A DNA stretch of 64,000 nucleotides from Geotrypetes seraphini (GCF_902459505.1 NC_047090.1:47852501-47916500), one strand, 5' to 3'. Shown: positions 11,341 to 23,170, numbered from the stretch's first letter. The notes: generated from the letters alone by a model not told the origin. Program-made: numbers and translations.

Positions 11341-11985
11341 AGCTAATTCAAAATGCTTGTATTAAAATCATTACGAAAGCAAAAAATTTGATCATATTTC
11401 ACCACTTCTTAAAACATCTTATTGGCTCCCAGGATCACATTGAATAATTTACAAAATCTGTTTATTATCTCTTAAGGCTCAGCTCTATAAGTCCCCAGCT
11501 TTCATCGATAGGATTTTAATTCCCTACACCTCTACTAGAATACTCCGGTCCAATGACCAACATCTGCTAACCGTTCCCTCACTTAAAACTATTAATACAC
11601 GCAGACAATACATCTTTTCAGTCATTGTCCCCAAATTGTGGAATTCCCTGCCAATCTATTTGAGAGAGGAAAAAAATATTGTTAGATTTAAAAGTCAGTT
11701 GAAATGCTTTCTTTTTAAAGACGCTTTTGACTGTTAGACATTATAAAATCCTGCTAAAAAGCATGCTAAATATCCAACTATCTTATATATACTCTCCTCT
11801 TGTGGTTTTCCTTGAATGTCTTATCAGCTTTCAATTATTGTATTTCCATCCCTTATCCCATGCTGGTCCTGTAAGTCATGTATTTGCTGTATGATTTTTG
11901 TTTGTTTGTTTGTTTCACTGTATACTGTCATAAATCATCTGATTGTTGGCGGTTTAGAAGAATAAAGTTATGTTATGTTATAAAT
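11341..11985 (+). mobile_element. L2-like LINE 3' end
   Basis: The degraded plus-strand reading has the C-terminal L2 order HISPLLK..., then an LRSS-like motif and an FS...LWNSLP equivalent. It is followed by a 3' tail with a TTTG microsatellite and GGCGGTTTAGAAGAATAAA. Frames are broken and no ORF survives. Confidence 0.6.
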
Positions 11986-12059
11986 TGAAACTTGATCTTT
12001 TAAGTTGCAAATTAAGGCTGGGCAAATTGAAGCTTTTTAAAGCTACGTTTATTTAGAAG

Positions 12060-12745
12060 ATTGAGAGAGTTTCTCTAACTGGACAATTTTTGAACTGTCA
12101 TTACTGCGGTGCTGACTTCTGTGTCTGATTATTGTAATTTGCTTTATCTTGGTTTGCCTAAATATGTAATTCATGCTTTACAACTGGCACAGAATGCTGC
12201 TACATGGATTATCATGCATGCATCCAAATTGAACCACATTATGACTATTTTGCATGATTTGCATTGGCTACTTATTTTATCTTTAATTGAATTTGATGTG
12301 GTATGTTTGATTTTTAAATTCTTAAAGACAGTGGTCCTGTTGTTTTAAGTTCCTTATTCTGTACGTACCATCTAACACAGTGGTCTCAAACTCAAACCCT
12401 TTGCAGGGCCACATTTTGAATTTGTAGGTATTTGGAGGGCCTCAGAAAAAAAATAGTTAATGTCTTATTAAAGAAATGACAATTTTGCTTGAGGTAAAAC
12501 TCTTTATAGTTTATAAATCTTTCCTTTTGGCTCAGTCTTAATAATAATATTGTAATTTTATAGCTAAAGAGACATATGATCAAGAAATTATTTTATTTTA
12601 CTTTTGTGATTATGATAAATATACCGAGGGCCTCAAAATAGTACCTGGCGGGACACATGTGGCCCCCGGGCCGCGGGTTTGAGACCACTGATCTAACACG
12701 ATCACTACATTCTGAAAACCACACATACTCGAAAACCCATCATAT
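12060..12745 (+). mobile_element. L2-like LINE fragment interrupted by a hAT MITE
   Basis: The plus strand reads VLTSVSDYCNLLYLGLPK, ALQLAQNAA and HDLHWLL, the conserved L2 reverse-transcriptase C-terminal region, within 12109-12348. The element is split by the hAT MITE at 12378-12690 and continues briefly after it. Confidence 0.6.
12378..12690. mobile_element. Non-autonomous hAT element with 8-bp TSD
   Basis: A 313-bp element with terminal inverted repeats: CAGTGGTCTCAAAC on the left and the complement of GTTTGAGACCACTG on the right. It is flanked by perfect 8-bp duplications atctaaca at 12370-12377 and 12691-12698. An 8-bp duplication with CAGNGG ends is the hAT signature. There is no coding capacity. 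Confidence 0.85.
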
Positions 12746-13600
12746 ATTTATTTATTTATTTTTATTCTTTATTCATTTTATATTTTACATTAAGTGTACA
12801 GAAAATATCAACATTTAATATACAACATCACTTGAAAATCTAGAACTTCTCTCAAAAAGAAGATTTAATCCCATCCCTCCCCCCAAATTCAAATTAAACA
12901 AGTACATATCACATAATATAATATCTTATATTTATATCTTATAATATCCATATTTATTAGCGAAATTCAAAAACACCCCCCCCCACCCCAAATCAACAAG
13001 TACAATAAGTAGGGAAAAGTGCTAATTATTCATTATAGTAATTTATTAATGGCCCCCACACATCCTTAAATTTGTTAAAATATCCTTTTTGAACTGCTAA
13101 CGCTCTTTCCATTTTATATAAGTGGCACACTGAGTTCCACCAAAAACAATAATTCAATCTTTTACAATCTTTCCAATTATATGTTATTTATTGAATGGCA
13201 ACCCCTGTCAAAATCATTAAAAGTTTGTTATTATTAGAGGATGTTTGACATTTAGCTCTCATAGACATACCAAATAAAATTGTGTCATATACAATGCTGC
13301 ATGATTTTCTAGCATACAATTTATTTGATCTCAAATCGATTACCAGAAAGCCTTAATAAATGGACAATAAAACAATAAATGATCTAAAGTTCCAGCAACG
13401 AGATGACAATGCCAACATCTATTAGACTTAGAGCAATCCAATTTTTGTAAACGAACAGGGGTCTAGAGTGCTCTATGCAACAGGAAAAACCATGTTTGCC
13501 TCATAGATGCAGACATTGTACTTTTCATCCTCCAGGACCAAATTACGTGGCCATTGAGATGAAAACTCATCATTTAAATCTGTGACTCATTTAACTTTTT
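12735..13600 (-). mobile_element. L1-like LINE 3' end (minus)
   Basis: The segment starts with a T-rich stretch (poly-A of a minus-strand element). At about 13380-13490 the minus strand reads a Cys/His knuckle (CWHCHLVAGTLDHLLFYC), matching the C-terminal part of L1-type ORF2. The frames are broken. The same family reappears at the very end of the window on the plus strand. Confidence 0.6.
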
Positions 13601-13604
13601 GGCG

Positions 13605-13862
13605 CTCTTTGATATCTATACAGAGCGTGTCTTTTGTGGAATGCTTTGCCTGTTGAGGTTAAGGGAATTGCCAGTGTTTTGCAGTTTAGAAAATTTGTGA
13701 AGACAATTCTGTTTAAGCAAGCTTTTCCTTGAAAGTCTTTTTTTTTATGATTGTTTTTGATGGTTTTGTAATTGTATGTTTTGATTTTATTAAGTATGTT
13801 TTATTGTACCCCACACATAATTGTAGTTTGCTGCAGGTAATAAATTTTTAAATAAATAAATT
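13605..13862 (+). mobile_element. L2-like LINE 3' end
   Basis: The plus strand reads LWNALPVEVKGIASVLQFRKFVKT in parts, followed by LFKQAF, the last residues of an L2-type reverse transcriptase. A tail ending in AATAAATTTTTAAATAAATAAA follows. Confidence 0.55.
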
Positions 13863-14458
13863 TCCACGTTCTAACTGATTTAGCATATGCATAACGCATG
13901 AGCCCTTACGGCCTACGTAATAGGTGGCAATAGGGGCTGACGCACTAATGGGAAATATACTATAGCTTTGGTCATCAATAGAGAAAATAGCAAAATCAGC
14001 CATTTTACCCCAACAGTAAAAATGGTCTTAATGAATGGAAATGGTCCATGTAAGGATGTGCTAAGGCCACTTCTTACTGTAGTTTAGTAAAAGGGCATCT
14101 TAGATGTCTAAATCTACACTTATCTGTGAAATGTGGTGCATAGTGACCCCAAAGTCTGGTGCCGCCCCTAAATGTGCCCACTTCGGGCTTTGGCATCACT
14201 GTGTGCCACTAGCCGCCAGAGACCTAGGTGCCGGTTCCAGAGGCCACGTAGCGGCAGCTATTTATTTTTTTAACAAGGGTTTAATTGGGTTTTAATGGTA
14301 CAACCAATTATTACACCACTTAAACCCAATTAAACCATTTACGTTAGGTGTCGGTGGACGCAATCTGGGCACCTGCTGGCACCTAACATAAGGTGACTTG
14401 TTTGTAAATCCAGGCCCAAATGCCTGCTCGTATTTCTTTGCTTTGGAGAGCAAAGAGA
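13863..14458. other. Unclassified repeat-derived stretch
   Basis: No gene is seen. The right side of the first part ends in TTTAGTAAAAGGGC, resembling the ends of the Harbinger-like MITEs elsewhere in the window. Near 14280-14340 is an imperfect palindrome (TTAATTGGGTTT, with AAACCCAATTAA 40 bp later). It is probably one or two decayed MITEs. Confidence 0.4.
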
Positions 14459-14690
14459 GTGTGGCTTAGTGGTGAGAGCTACAGCCTCAGCACCCTGGGG
14501 TTGTGGGTTCAAACCCTGCACTGTTCTCTGTGACCCTGGGCAATTCACTTAATCCTCTACTGCCCCTGGTACATTAGACAGATTGTGAGCCCACTGGCAC
14601 AGATAGAGAAAATGCTTGAAGTACTTGTATGTAAACCGCTTTGAATGTGGTTGTGTAACTACAAAAAGCCAGTATTCAAGTCCCAATCCC
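14459..14690 (+). mobile_element. tRNA-derived SINE, copy 1
   Basis: The head is tRNA-like: an A box (TGGCTTAGTGGT) and a B box (GGGTTCAAACCC) about 40 bp later. The body reads CCCTGGGCAATTCACTT, and the tail TGTAAACCGCTTTGAATG resembles the 3' end of the local L2-like LINEs. That similarity suggests L2 machinery mobilises the SINE. It is close to identical to the copy 390 bp downstream. Confidence 0.75.
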
Positions 14691-14842
14691 TTTCCCTGAT
14701 GTCATAATGCCTGACAGAAACCCAAAGAGTAGCATCATTCCAGAGCTCATATTATGATGTCATAATTATGATGTCATTCCACCAATGCCTAAGAGCCAAC
14801 CTCCTCAGTGATGTCACAATGGCTTCTTCATTGTTCAATACT

Positions 14843-15058
14843 TGGCTCAGTGGTTAGAGCTACAGCCTCAGTCCCCTGAGGTTGTGGGTTCAAACCCTGC
14901 ACTGTTCCCTGTGACCCTGGGCAATTCACTTAATCCTCTACTGCCCCTGGTACATTAGACAGATTGTGAGCCCACTGGCACAGATAGAGAAAATGCTTGA
15001 AGAACTTTTATGTAAACCGCTTTGAATGTGGTTGTGTAACTAGAAAAAGTCCCTATTC
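14843..15058 (+). mobile_element. tRNA-derived SINE, copy 2
   Basis: Same family and orientation as the copy at 14459, with A box TGGCTCAGTGGT and B box GGGTTCAAACCC. Only scattered differences separate them, so they are young or one copy was locally duplicated. Confidence 0.75.
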
Positions 15059-15145
15059 TTTATCTCGTGATTTCTATACCTGTGTCTTATCTTTTTTGGG
15101 GATCTCTGGGTTCCTTAGATGTATCTTCCTTTTCATTTTCTTTAG

Positions 15146-15223
15146 CCATGGTCATTCCCCAGCACAAATGTCACGATAGCTTTGAAGGACAATCGAGAAG
15201 CTTGTTGCCGTTATAAGATCCAG
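15146..15223 (+). CDS. il17ra: IL17RA exon, membrane-distal part of D2 (partial gene)
   Basis: A 78-bp internal exon. The acceptor is a pyrimidine tract ending TTTAG, and the donor is CAG|GTAAGT. The frame reads PWSFPSTNVTIALKDNREA followed by CCRYKIQ. Human IL17RA has NVTLTLRNLKGCCRHQVQ at the same place, directly before IQPFF, which the next exon encodes. The exon is phase 0 at both ends. It codes for the last part of the second fibronectin-III-like ectodomain module, with a paired cysteine and an N-glycosylation site (NVT). Upstream exons were not found in 1-15,145, which is repeats, so they lie outside the window. The exact acceptor could be a few bases off because conservation is low at its left edge. 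Confidence 0.8.
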
Positions 15224-15667
15224 GTAAGTTGTTTATCAGTAAATAGCGATCTTTGAGATCTCATTCCTTTAAACAAGGTCATGCCAAAGTGGTTTCTAAT
15301 AAAACATCATTTAACAGTGCATTATAATACTGCAATAAAAATACAAATACATCAGTTAAAATGCAAAATACATTTGGAAAGCATTTTTAATGAGTAAATT
15401 ATATTTTACAAAATTTTGTGGTCAAATACCTATGCCAACAAGATAATGTTTCAGTGTTTCTGGGACATTTTTTGGATGGAATTAATAATAATTATTATTA
15501 TTTATTTATATTTCACCATACCTGGAAGGTTCTAAGCGGCTAACAACAGGAAAGCAATACATACAATTCTAATAAATACATCAAGATAAAATAAACATGT
15601 GAATAAAATTGGAAAGATATGTATCGTGCATACACCTATAGTAGTTACCCTTCTTCAAGACAAGACT
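15224..15667. other. IL17RA intron sequence, no gene
   Basis: Mostly AT-rich single-copy-looking intron. An ATT microsatellite at about 15487-15512 is followed by a decayed L2-like 3' tail on the minus strand (to about 15560). Nothing else is recognised. Confidence 0.4.
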
Positions 15668-15815
15668 AAGGCTCCCTTTAATGAAGCCCCGTTAGACTTT
15701 AATATCGCTGGATGCGGCGGTATTAGCTCTGACACTCGTAGGAATTCTGTGAGTGTCGGCGCTTTTACCGCTGCGGCCAGCAATAAGCCTAATGTGGCTT
15801 CATAAAAATGGGGGT
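15668..15815. mobile_element. Palindromic MITE (AGGCTCCCTTTAATGAAGC family)
   Basis: The ends are AAGGCTCCCTTTAATGAAGC and the complement of GCTTCATAAAAATGGGGG. The interior is a GC-rich imperfect palindrome. It resembles the Harbinger-like MITEs with TTTTACTAAG ends found elsewhere here. Confidence 0.5.
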
Positions 15816-16666
15816 AAATTTGTGCTGAACGGGGGCTGTTTCTGGGTGCCTTTTTTTTTTTTTTTTATAAAGGCATATACTTTATGTGCCTATCTTACTT
15901 TTTATAAGGGTAAAGGTGATAATTCTAGAAAGGGCAGGTGTTGTTGTTGGGTGATTTCAACTTGCCAGGTGTGGTCTGGAAATTTCCATCTTCAGATTTG
16001 GAAAGAAGTAGAGAGATTGTGGATGCCTTTCAAAGATGTTGATGGAACCCACAAGGGGGAAAGCAGTACAAAATCTAGCGCTCACTAATGGGGAGAGTAT
16101 CTCTAATGTCCCAAGTAGGTGCCCAGCTGAGAAGCAGTTTGGTTTGAAATAACAGCTAAAGTGGAGGGAGGCCACACAACACCCAAAGTCCTTGATTTCA
16201 AACACAGACTAGTAAAATGGGAGAGTAGCTGAAGAAAGAACTGATAGGATGGGAGAACGTCAGAGAAGTGGAAAAACAGAGGTCCAGGCTGAAAGGAGCA
16301 ATAAAAATGGTAACACCTTTATGTGAGGAAAATAAACAAAAACAAGAGGATAAAAAAAATCTGGTTCTCCAAACTAGTGGTGGAGAAAATAAAGGTAAAG
16401 GGTTGGCATTTGTGATATATATAAAAAAAAAAATCAAGAGGAATGCAGAAAGGAATATTGGATAAAACTGAAAGAAGCCAAGAGACAGATACATCTGGCA
16501 AAAGCACAAACCTAAGATCAAATGGCTAGAAATGTAAAAAAAGGAGATAAAATTTGTTTCAGGTATATTAATGAAAGGGGTATGACAAAAAAATGGAATT
16601 ACAAGACTGAAAAAAGCTATGAACCGCTATGTGGAGAGTAATAAGGAAAAAACCATAAATGTACTA

Positions 16667-17399
16667 CCATATATACTTAAGTATAAACCATGATTTTGGG
16701 GCCAAAACAATGGCCCTAAAATGGGGGTCTCAGTTTATATTTGAGTCTTCCGCATTGTGTCAAGCCTCCGTCCTTAAACCAGCAGACATTTGCTACCGCA
16801 ATCAGTGTGTGCCCGCACCCCTGCCCACATCCCAACCCTACCGGAAAATCAGTTAGTGTTCCCTCCCTCCCAAGCAAGAGTAACACCCGCACCCATGCCC
16901 CAACCCCCACTAGCATGTCAAGTGAGAATGATATCCCCACCTGCACTCCAGTCACATCAGAACATTAGCTAGCTCTCCTTCCCTCCCTCCTAAGTAAGAG
17001 TTACACTGCCCCCCTCACCCCCAGGTCTACTGTGAGTTCCTGGTGGTCTGATGGCACGTTGGGACAGGAGCGATTCACACTCTTGCCCATTCTTCCACCG
17101 CAGTAAAAATGGCCACCAAGATTTCCAGTCTTGTGAGGCTGCTGGGAGCCTCGCAAGACTGCCACTAGAAATCTCGGTAGCCATTTTTACTGTGGTGAAA
17201 GAATGGTAAGAATGAAACTCACTCCTACCCCAACGCACCGCTAGACCACCAGGAAATCACAGTAGGCTTGGGAGTGGTGATACTCTTGCTTGAGAGGGAG
17301 GGAAGGAACGCTGGCTAGTTGCAGAGGGGGTAGGGGTGTGGGCACAGGTGTCAATTCTCACTTGGGAGGGAGCACTAGCTGACATTCCAGTATATACGG
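16667..17399. mobile_element. Mariner-like non-autonomous element, TA target duplication
   Basis: The ends are CCATATATACT and, inverted, CCGTATATACT, flanked by TA at 16665-16666 and 17400-17401. Inside is an inverted pair around 17,100-17,215, with AGTAAAAATGGCCACCAAGA opposed to a later complement. There is no ORF of note. It splits the old CR1. Confidence 0.7.
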
Positions 17400-18868
17400 T
17401 AAACAAATACTTCTGTGTTCACAGAAGAAAATCCTGGAGAAGGACTGCGATTGGCTGGCAAAGTTACACGTGAGAATGGCATGATTACCACCATTCCTGG
17501 AAGAAAGTGTTTATGAACAGTTTGAAAAATTGAAGGTGAACAAAACCATGGAACCGTATGGAATCCATCCAAGGATATTGTGGGAGCTCAGAGAGGTTTT
17601 TACGGGTCCTCTTAAAGATTTGTTCAATAAATCCATAGAGACAGGAGAGGTTCCATGGGATTGGAGAAGAATGGATGTGGTCCCTCTTCACAAAAATGGT
17701 TGCAAAGATGAAGCAGGAAACTATAGGCCAGTAAGCCTCACTTCAGTTATTGAAAAATTAATGAAAGTGTTGCTGAAGGAAAGGATAGCAAATTTCTTAA
17801 AATCTAATGGATTATAAGATCCAAGGCTGCAAGGCTTTCCTAAAGGTAAGTCATACCAAAAAATCTGATTGAATTATTTTACCGGGTGGCCAGAGAACTG
17901 GCTCAAGGACATGCATTAGGTGTAATTTACTTAGATTTCAGCAAAGCCTTTGGCACGGTTCCTCATAGGAGGCGCTTGAATAAACTTGATGGGCTGAAGT
18001 AAGGACCCAAAGTGGTGAACTGGATTAGATTCCGGTTGATGGATAGTCGCCAGAGAGTGGTGGTTAATGGAATTTGCTCTGAGGAAGGAAAGATGAGTAG
18101 TGGAGTGCCTCAAGGATCATTGCTGGGGCTGATTCTGTTCAACATATTTATGAGCGACATTACTGAAGGTGTAGATGGTAAGGTTTGCCTTTCTGCGGAT
18201 GATACCAACATTTGTAACAAAGTGGACACTCTGGAGGGAGTGGAAAATATGAAAACGGATCTGCAAAAGTTAGAAGAATGGTCTAATGTCTGGCAACTAA
18301 AATTCAATGCAAAGAAGTGCATTTGGGGAGTAGAAATCCAAGGGAGCAGTAAGTAGTGAGAGGCTGACGAACAGATGGGGGAGATGGGCCTTGGGGTGAT
18401 TAGTGTCTGAGGATCTAATGGTGAAGAAACAGTGCTACAAGGCGGTGGCTGTAGCCAGAAAGATGCTGGCTTATATAGACAGAGTCATAACCAGGTCATT
18501 GGTGAAACCACACTTGGAGTACTGTGTTCAATTTTGGAGACCTTTTATGGCGAATGATATAAGAAGACTTGAAGCAGTCCAGAGAAAGGCAGTGAAAAAT
18601 GGTAAGGGGTTTGAGCCCAAAGGCATACAGGAAGAGTCTAGAAGATCTGAATATATATTCTAGAGGAGAAGAGGGACGAGGAAAACATGATAATAATAAT
18701 AATAATTTTATTCTTATATACCGCTAAAGCCGTAGAAGTTTGAGGTGGTTTACAGCAAGAAGCGCTGGACAATCAGCGAGGAGGTTACAATCAAAGTCAG
18801 CAATACAATCTTACATAATGAAGGAATATGAAAGCTATATAGTTCATTAGGGTTACTGGTTGAGTAAG

Positions 18869-18886
18869 CAGAGCTGAGTAGATTCT
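18869..18886. repeat. Target-site duplication of the ORF1-only LINE, left copy
   Basis: cagagctgagtagattct occurs here and again at 27987-28004, on either side of the L1-like insertion. The exact 3' edge is ambiguous because it runs into the T-tract. Confidence 0.8.
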
Positions 18887-19193
18887 TTTTTTTAATTCTT
18901 TATTTATAATTTTCAAACATTTGACAACAATATCCATCAAAAAGTAAAAATACAGTGAACTGAAACAAATTCATCATAAAGGGTCAAAAACACATGATCC
19001 CTACTTTTAGGATAATAACAACTTATCAAAGTATGGTTAGTCCACAATTACAGAGAACGGAGCTAAAAGAATTGACTGAGAAACATCATAAGAATAACTA
19101 AAGAAAAAAGGAAAATAAAGACTCGGCTTGATAGTCCCAGAACCATTTATCATTGAGCAGAATTATTGGATTCAATCCTCACGGTGATGATAT

Positions 19194-19395
19194 TATCCCA
19201 GGACAAGCAGGCAGGTATTCTCACTAGTGGGTGATGTCATCCGACAGAGCCCCGATACGGACATCTTGCAAGCATGTCTTGCTTGAAGAAACTCAGAAGT
19301 TTCGAGATGCCCGCTCCGCGCATGCGCCAGTGCCTTCCCGCCCGATGGTCCAGGCGTGTCTCCTCAGTTCTTTTTCTTCCGCGGAGCTGAGAAGT
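19194..19395 (+). repeat. DIRS left inverted terminal repeat
   Basis: It begins TATCCCAGGACAAGCAGG and continues through AGTGGGTGATGTCATCCGAC. It matches the complement of 26455-26640. The outermost bases of the two ends differ, and the internal complementary region carries both versions. Confidence 0.85.
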
Positions 19396-20118
19396 CTATC
19401 TTCAATTTGCGCCCATTGAATCTCTTTTTTTGCCTTCTATTTTGCCGCGGGTTGAGTTCTTTTGGATCTCCTGTGCATTTATTTCTTTCTTTGATTTCTT
19501 TTAAAAAAAAAAAAAAATTTTCCGTCCGATACCGGATCGGCCGCGTGGCTGGGGCTCCGCGCCTTCGACCTTGCGGCGGAGCTTTTCCGGCCTATGTCCC
19601 GGCCGATTACCGGTTTCAAAAAGTGTAGCAAGTGCCAGCGCGCGATTTCGCTCACGGACCCTCATCGACGCTGCTTACAGTGTCTGTGACCGGATCACTT
19701 CCCGAAATCGTGCCGGCCTTGCTCCACTCTGACGGCGAGAGCGTTTAAGCGCCGCTGTCTATTGTGGGAGTCCATGTTCAAGATGGAAGCTTCATCGGAC
19801 CCTGCAGCTTCGACATCGACATCGACGGGTGCTTCGACTCCTTCAGCGAAGCCCTCTGCCTCCCCGGCTGCTTCGGGCCTTCTGAAACCAGCATCGTTCA
19901 CACCGGTTTCGGCCCCGGCTTCGGCGCGGGTGCCTTCCTCCCTCTCCTCGGAGCAGGTATCGACCCCTTCAGTACCACCGGTGGTGCTCAAGGTGCCGAA
20001 GGCTGGCAAGCAGAAGCACGCAGCACCGAAGGAGCGCGGAAACCGTGCGGAAGGGCCCCCTTTTGGTGCGGATCCCTCCATATCAGCTTCGTTGCGGTCC
20101 CTTCTGGAGGCTTAGTTC

Positions 20119-21810
20119 GTGGAGCTCATGCAGACCATGGGGCCTCGACTGATTGCCACCATCCAGGGTGACCTCCCAGCTTCGGCTTCGAGAGGCGGAC
20201 CGCCCCCTCCTCCTCCTCCTCCTCGCCGCACGACCTCGTTGCTCGGCGAGGAGGAGCGGCGAGCGGTGTCCGGATCCTCGAGGAGGTCCTCCGTTAGTGC
20301 TGTGCCTCCTTTGGAACCGATTCCCTCGAGGAGGGCCTCCCTTAGTGATATGCCTCCCTTGGAGCCCATCCCCTCGAGGAAAGCCTCGTTTAGTGACCTG
20401 CCTCCCTTGGAACCGATTACTCCGCCCCATGACTCAGTGTGGCGTCCACCTTCGGGGCCACCCAGTCCTGGGCATAGCAGGAAGCAGGACGAGTTCTTCC
20501 GAACCCCCTATCAAGCCTGGGCGGCGTCAGGGGAGGCACCGACTCTTCCGCCTCTGCGATCGACGGCATCGAGTCCGATCTGCTCCTTGGAGGCGTCTGA
20601 CCCAGTTTCTCACAGACGGGCTCGATCCCCTTCCAGGCATCGATCCAGACATTCTTCGAAGCATTCCTCTCGGCACTCGACTGTCTCGCCTCAGAAGAAA
20701 TTGCCTCGGTTGGGGTATGCTACTTCGACTGGGTCTCCTCCTCCGGGCCCGGAGTTCGAGGACCCCGAGGTTTTCTACTCGTCCTGTTGCTCGCAGGCCT
20801 CTCTGGAGCCTGAAGCCTCTTCTTCTTCTAGTCCGTCTCGCAGACCGGCGACGGCGGACCAACTGTCCTTTTCATCGTTCCTCAGGCAGATGGCAGATGA
20901 CATGGACATTACTCTCGATGCTGGGTCTCGATATTCCAAGGAGTACCTCGATACCATGCACTTGCCTCGTCCTCCGGCAGAGTCCTTGCGGCTTCCCCTG
21001 CACAAGCTCCTCGACCAGACCTTCATGCGATGCTTCGAGTCTCCTTACTCTATCCCTGTGGTCCCTGGTAAATTGGATGCGCGGTACCGCACGGTGCATC
21101 ATAAAGGCTTCGAGGGTCCTCAGCTTTCTCACCAGTCCCTCCTGGTCGAATCCTCGCTCAAGCGGTCTCATCCTGGCAAGGTCTATGCTTCAGTGCCTCC
21201 GGGCCGCGAGGGCAGAACCATGGATAAGTTTGGTCGACGCATCTATCAGAATTCGATGATGGCGTCTCGAGTCCTGAATTACAATTTCCACTTTGCAGCC
21301 TACTTGGAATTTTTTCTACCTGTGCTTCGGAGGTTCACACCATACATCGAGTCCCAGGCTAGGTTTGAGTTTGAGGAAGTGGTTGCTTCGCTGTCCCAAC
21401 TTCAGCTTCAGTTAATGCAATCTGCCTATGATGCGTTCGAGCTCTCAGCCCGAGCGGCGGCTTGCTCGGTGGCGATGCGCCGGTTGGCCTGGTTGCGGAC
21501 CATTGATATGGACCCGAATCTTCAGGACCGCCTGGCGAACGTCCCGTGTGCTGGGGCGGATCTTTTTGATGAATCCATCGAGACTGTCACGAAGAAGTTG
21601 TCTGACCACGAAAAGTCCTTCCAATCTATCCTTTGGCCGAAGCCTAAGCCTCAGCAGTCTCGACCTTCTCGTCCGCCGTTGATTTATCAGAGGCGTTATC
21701 AGCCGAGGCAAACTCCACCTGCGAGGCAACCGGCGAAGCGTCAGCCTCCCCAGAAGGGTCAGCCTAAGTCTCAGTCGCCTGCTGTCCCTAAGACCACTCA
21801 GCCTTTTTGA
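20119..21810 (+). CDS. DIRS gag-like region (fossil)
   Basis: A serine/proline/arginine-rich open stretch of 563 codons, the main part of a gag-like region that starts near 19,760. It has a polyproline run, RS-rich segments (RARSPSRHRSRHSSKHSSRH) and a conserved-looking middle (MHLPRPPAESLRLPLHKLLD and following). It ends in a basic Pro/Gln-rich tail. DIRS ORF1 proteins are assumed to bind nucleic acid and assemble particles. As a part of a fossil element no further detail is given. Confidence 0.7.
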   Translation: MELMQTMGPRLIATIQGDLPASASRGGPPPPPPPPRRTTSLLGEEERRAVSGSSRRSSVSAVPPLEPIPSRRASLSDMPPLEPIPSRKASFSDLPPLEPITPPHDSVWRPPSGPPSPGHSRKQDEFFRTPYQAWAASGEAPTLPPLRSTASSPICSLEASDPVSHRRARSPSRHRSRHSSKHSSRHSTVSPQKKLPRLGYATSTGSPPPGPEFEDPEVFYSSCCSQASLEPEASSSSSPSRRPATADQLSFSSFLRQMADDMDITLDAGSRYSKEYLDTMHLPRPPAESLRLPLHKLLDQTFMRCFESPYSIPVVPGKLDARYRTVHHKGFEGPQLSHQSLLVESSLKRSHPGKVYASVPPGREGRTMDKFGRRIYQNSMMASRVLNYNFHFAAYLEFFLPVLRRFTPYIESQARFEFEEVVASLSQLQLQLMQSAYDAFELSARAAACSVAMRRLAWLRTIDMDPNLQDRLANVPCAGADLFDESIETVTKKLSDHEKSFQSILWPKPKPQQSRPSRPPLIYQRRYQPRQTPPARQPAKRQPPQKGQPKSQSPAVPKTTQPF

Positions 21811-22069
21811 CTGTCTCGTCGAGGGCATAACCAACCTCGTTCTGCCTCCCCCTGTTTTTCCCATCGGAGGGCGCCTCCATCATTTTTATCATCGCTGGGA
21901 GGCCATAACAACCGACCTCTGGGTCCTTCATATCATCAAGGAAGGATACCGTATTTTCACGCAAATAACACGCACCCGTATAAAACGCGCACACGTGTAT
22001 AGCGCGCAGAAATCACGATGATAAGCACAAAAACTTTGGTATAACGCGCTCACGATTATACCGCGCATG

Positions 22070-22245
22070 CTGCCCGACTCTCCGTTCACCCCCCTGACTT
22101 CCGTGCACTGCCCCGCCTCTCCGTGCGCTGTCCCGACTCTCCGTTCACCCCCCCCTGACTTCCGTGCACTGCCCCGACTTTCCGTGCGCTGTCCCGACTC
22201 TCCGTTCACCCCCCCTGACTTCCGTGCACTGTCCCCCCTTGAAGG
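22070..22245. repeat. About 62-bp tandem repeat, three copies
   Basis: Units contain CTCCGTTCACCCCCCTGAC followed by TTCCGTGCACTGCCCCG and TCCGTGCGCTGTCCCGA. They lie within the left subterminal part of the fold-back element. Confidence 0.7.
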
Positions 22246-22289
22246 TCTGTCCCCATCCTGAAAGCCTGATGCCCCCCCCCGACGTCCGA

Positions 22290-23170
22290 TACATCCCTCC
22301 CCCCGAAGGACCGCCGATTCCCCAACAATATCGGGCCAGGAGGGAGCCCAAATCCTCCTGGCCACGGCGACCCCCTAACCCCACCCCGCACTACATTACG
22401 GGCAGGAGGGATCCCAGGCCCCCCTGCCCTCGACGCAAACCCCCCTCCCCCCAACGACCGCCCCCCCAGCCGACCCGCGACCACCCTGGCGACCCCCACG
22501 ACCCCCCCACCCCCCTTCCCCGTACCTTTGGTAGTTGGCCGGACAGACGGGAGCCAAACCCGCCTGTCCGGCAGGCAGCCAACGAAGGAATGAGGCCGGA
22601 TTGGCCCATCCATCCTAAAGCTCCGCCTACTGGTGGGGCCTAAGGCGCGTGGGCCAATCAGAATAGGCCCTGGAGCCTTAGGTCCCACCTGGGGGCGCGG
22701 CCTGAGGCACATGGTCGGGTTGGGCCCATGTGCCTCAGGCCGCGCCCCCAGGTGGGACCTAAGGCTCCAGGGCCTATTCTGATTGGCCCACGCGCCTTAG
22801 GCCCCACCAGTAGGCGGAGCTTTAGGATGGATGGGCCAATCCGGCCTCATTCCTTCGTTGGCTGCCTGCCGGACAGGCGGGTTTGGCTCCCGTCTGTCCG
22901 GCCAACTACCAAAGGTACGGGGAAGGGGGGTGGGGGGGTCGTGGGGGTCGCCAGGGGGATCGCGGGTCGGCTGGGGGGCGGTCGGAGGTTCTTGGGGGGG
23001 GACGGTCGTTGGGGGGGAGGGGGGTTTGCGTCGAGGGCAGGAGGGCCTGGGATCCCTCCTGCCCGTAATGTAGTGCGGGGTGGGGTTAGGGGGTCGCCGT
23101 GGCCAGGAGGGTTTGGGCTCCCTTCTGGCCCGATATTGTCGGGAAGTCGGCGGTCGTTCGGGGTGGGGGT
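22290..23170. repeat. Long inverted repeat (arms about 400 bp)
   Basis: The left arm (about 22,290-22,712) and right arm (22,728 to about 23,170) are complementary around a 15-bp loop. Near the centre they are identical for over 150 bp (ATGTGCCTCAGGCCGCGCCC and onward). The right arm is strikingly G-rich on plus (about 22,918-23,030), with many runs of four to eight G's. Small indels separate the outer arms. Confidence 0.85.

Noticed and set aside
14459-14540. Possible tRNA gene (A and B boxes present)
   Set aside because: No cloverleaf closes, and the unit continues into a SINE body and LINE-like tail with a second copy nearby.
17530-18663. Candidate host gene with reverse-transcriptase-like segments
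   Set aside because: The pieces line up as one decayed CR1 LINE continuing from 15,880 and resuming at 28,346.
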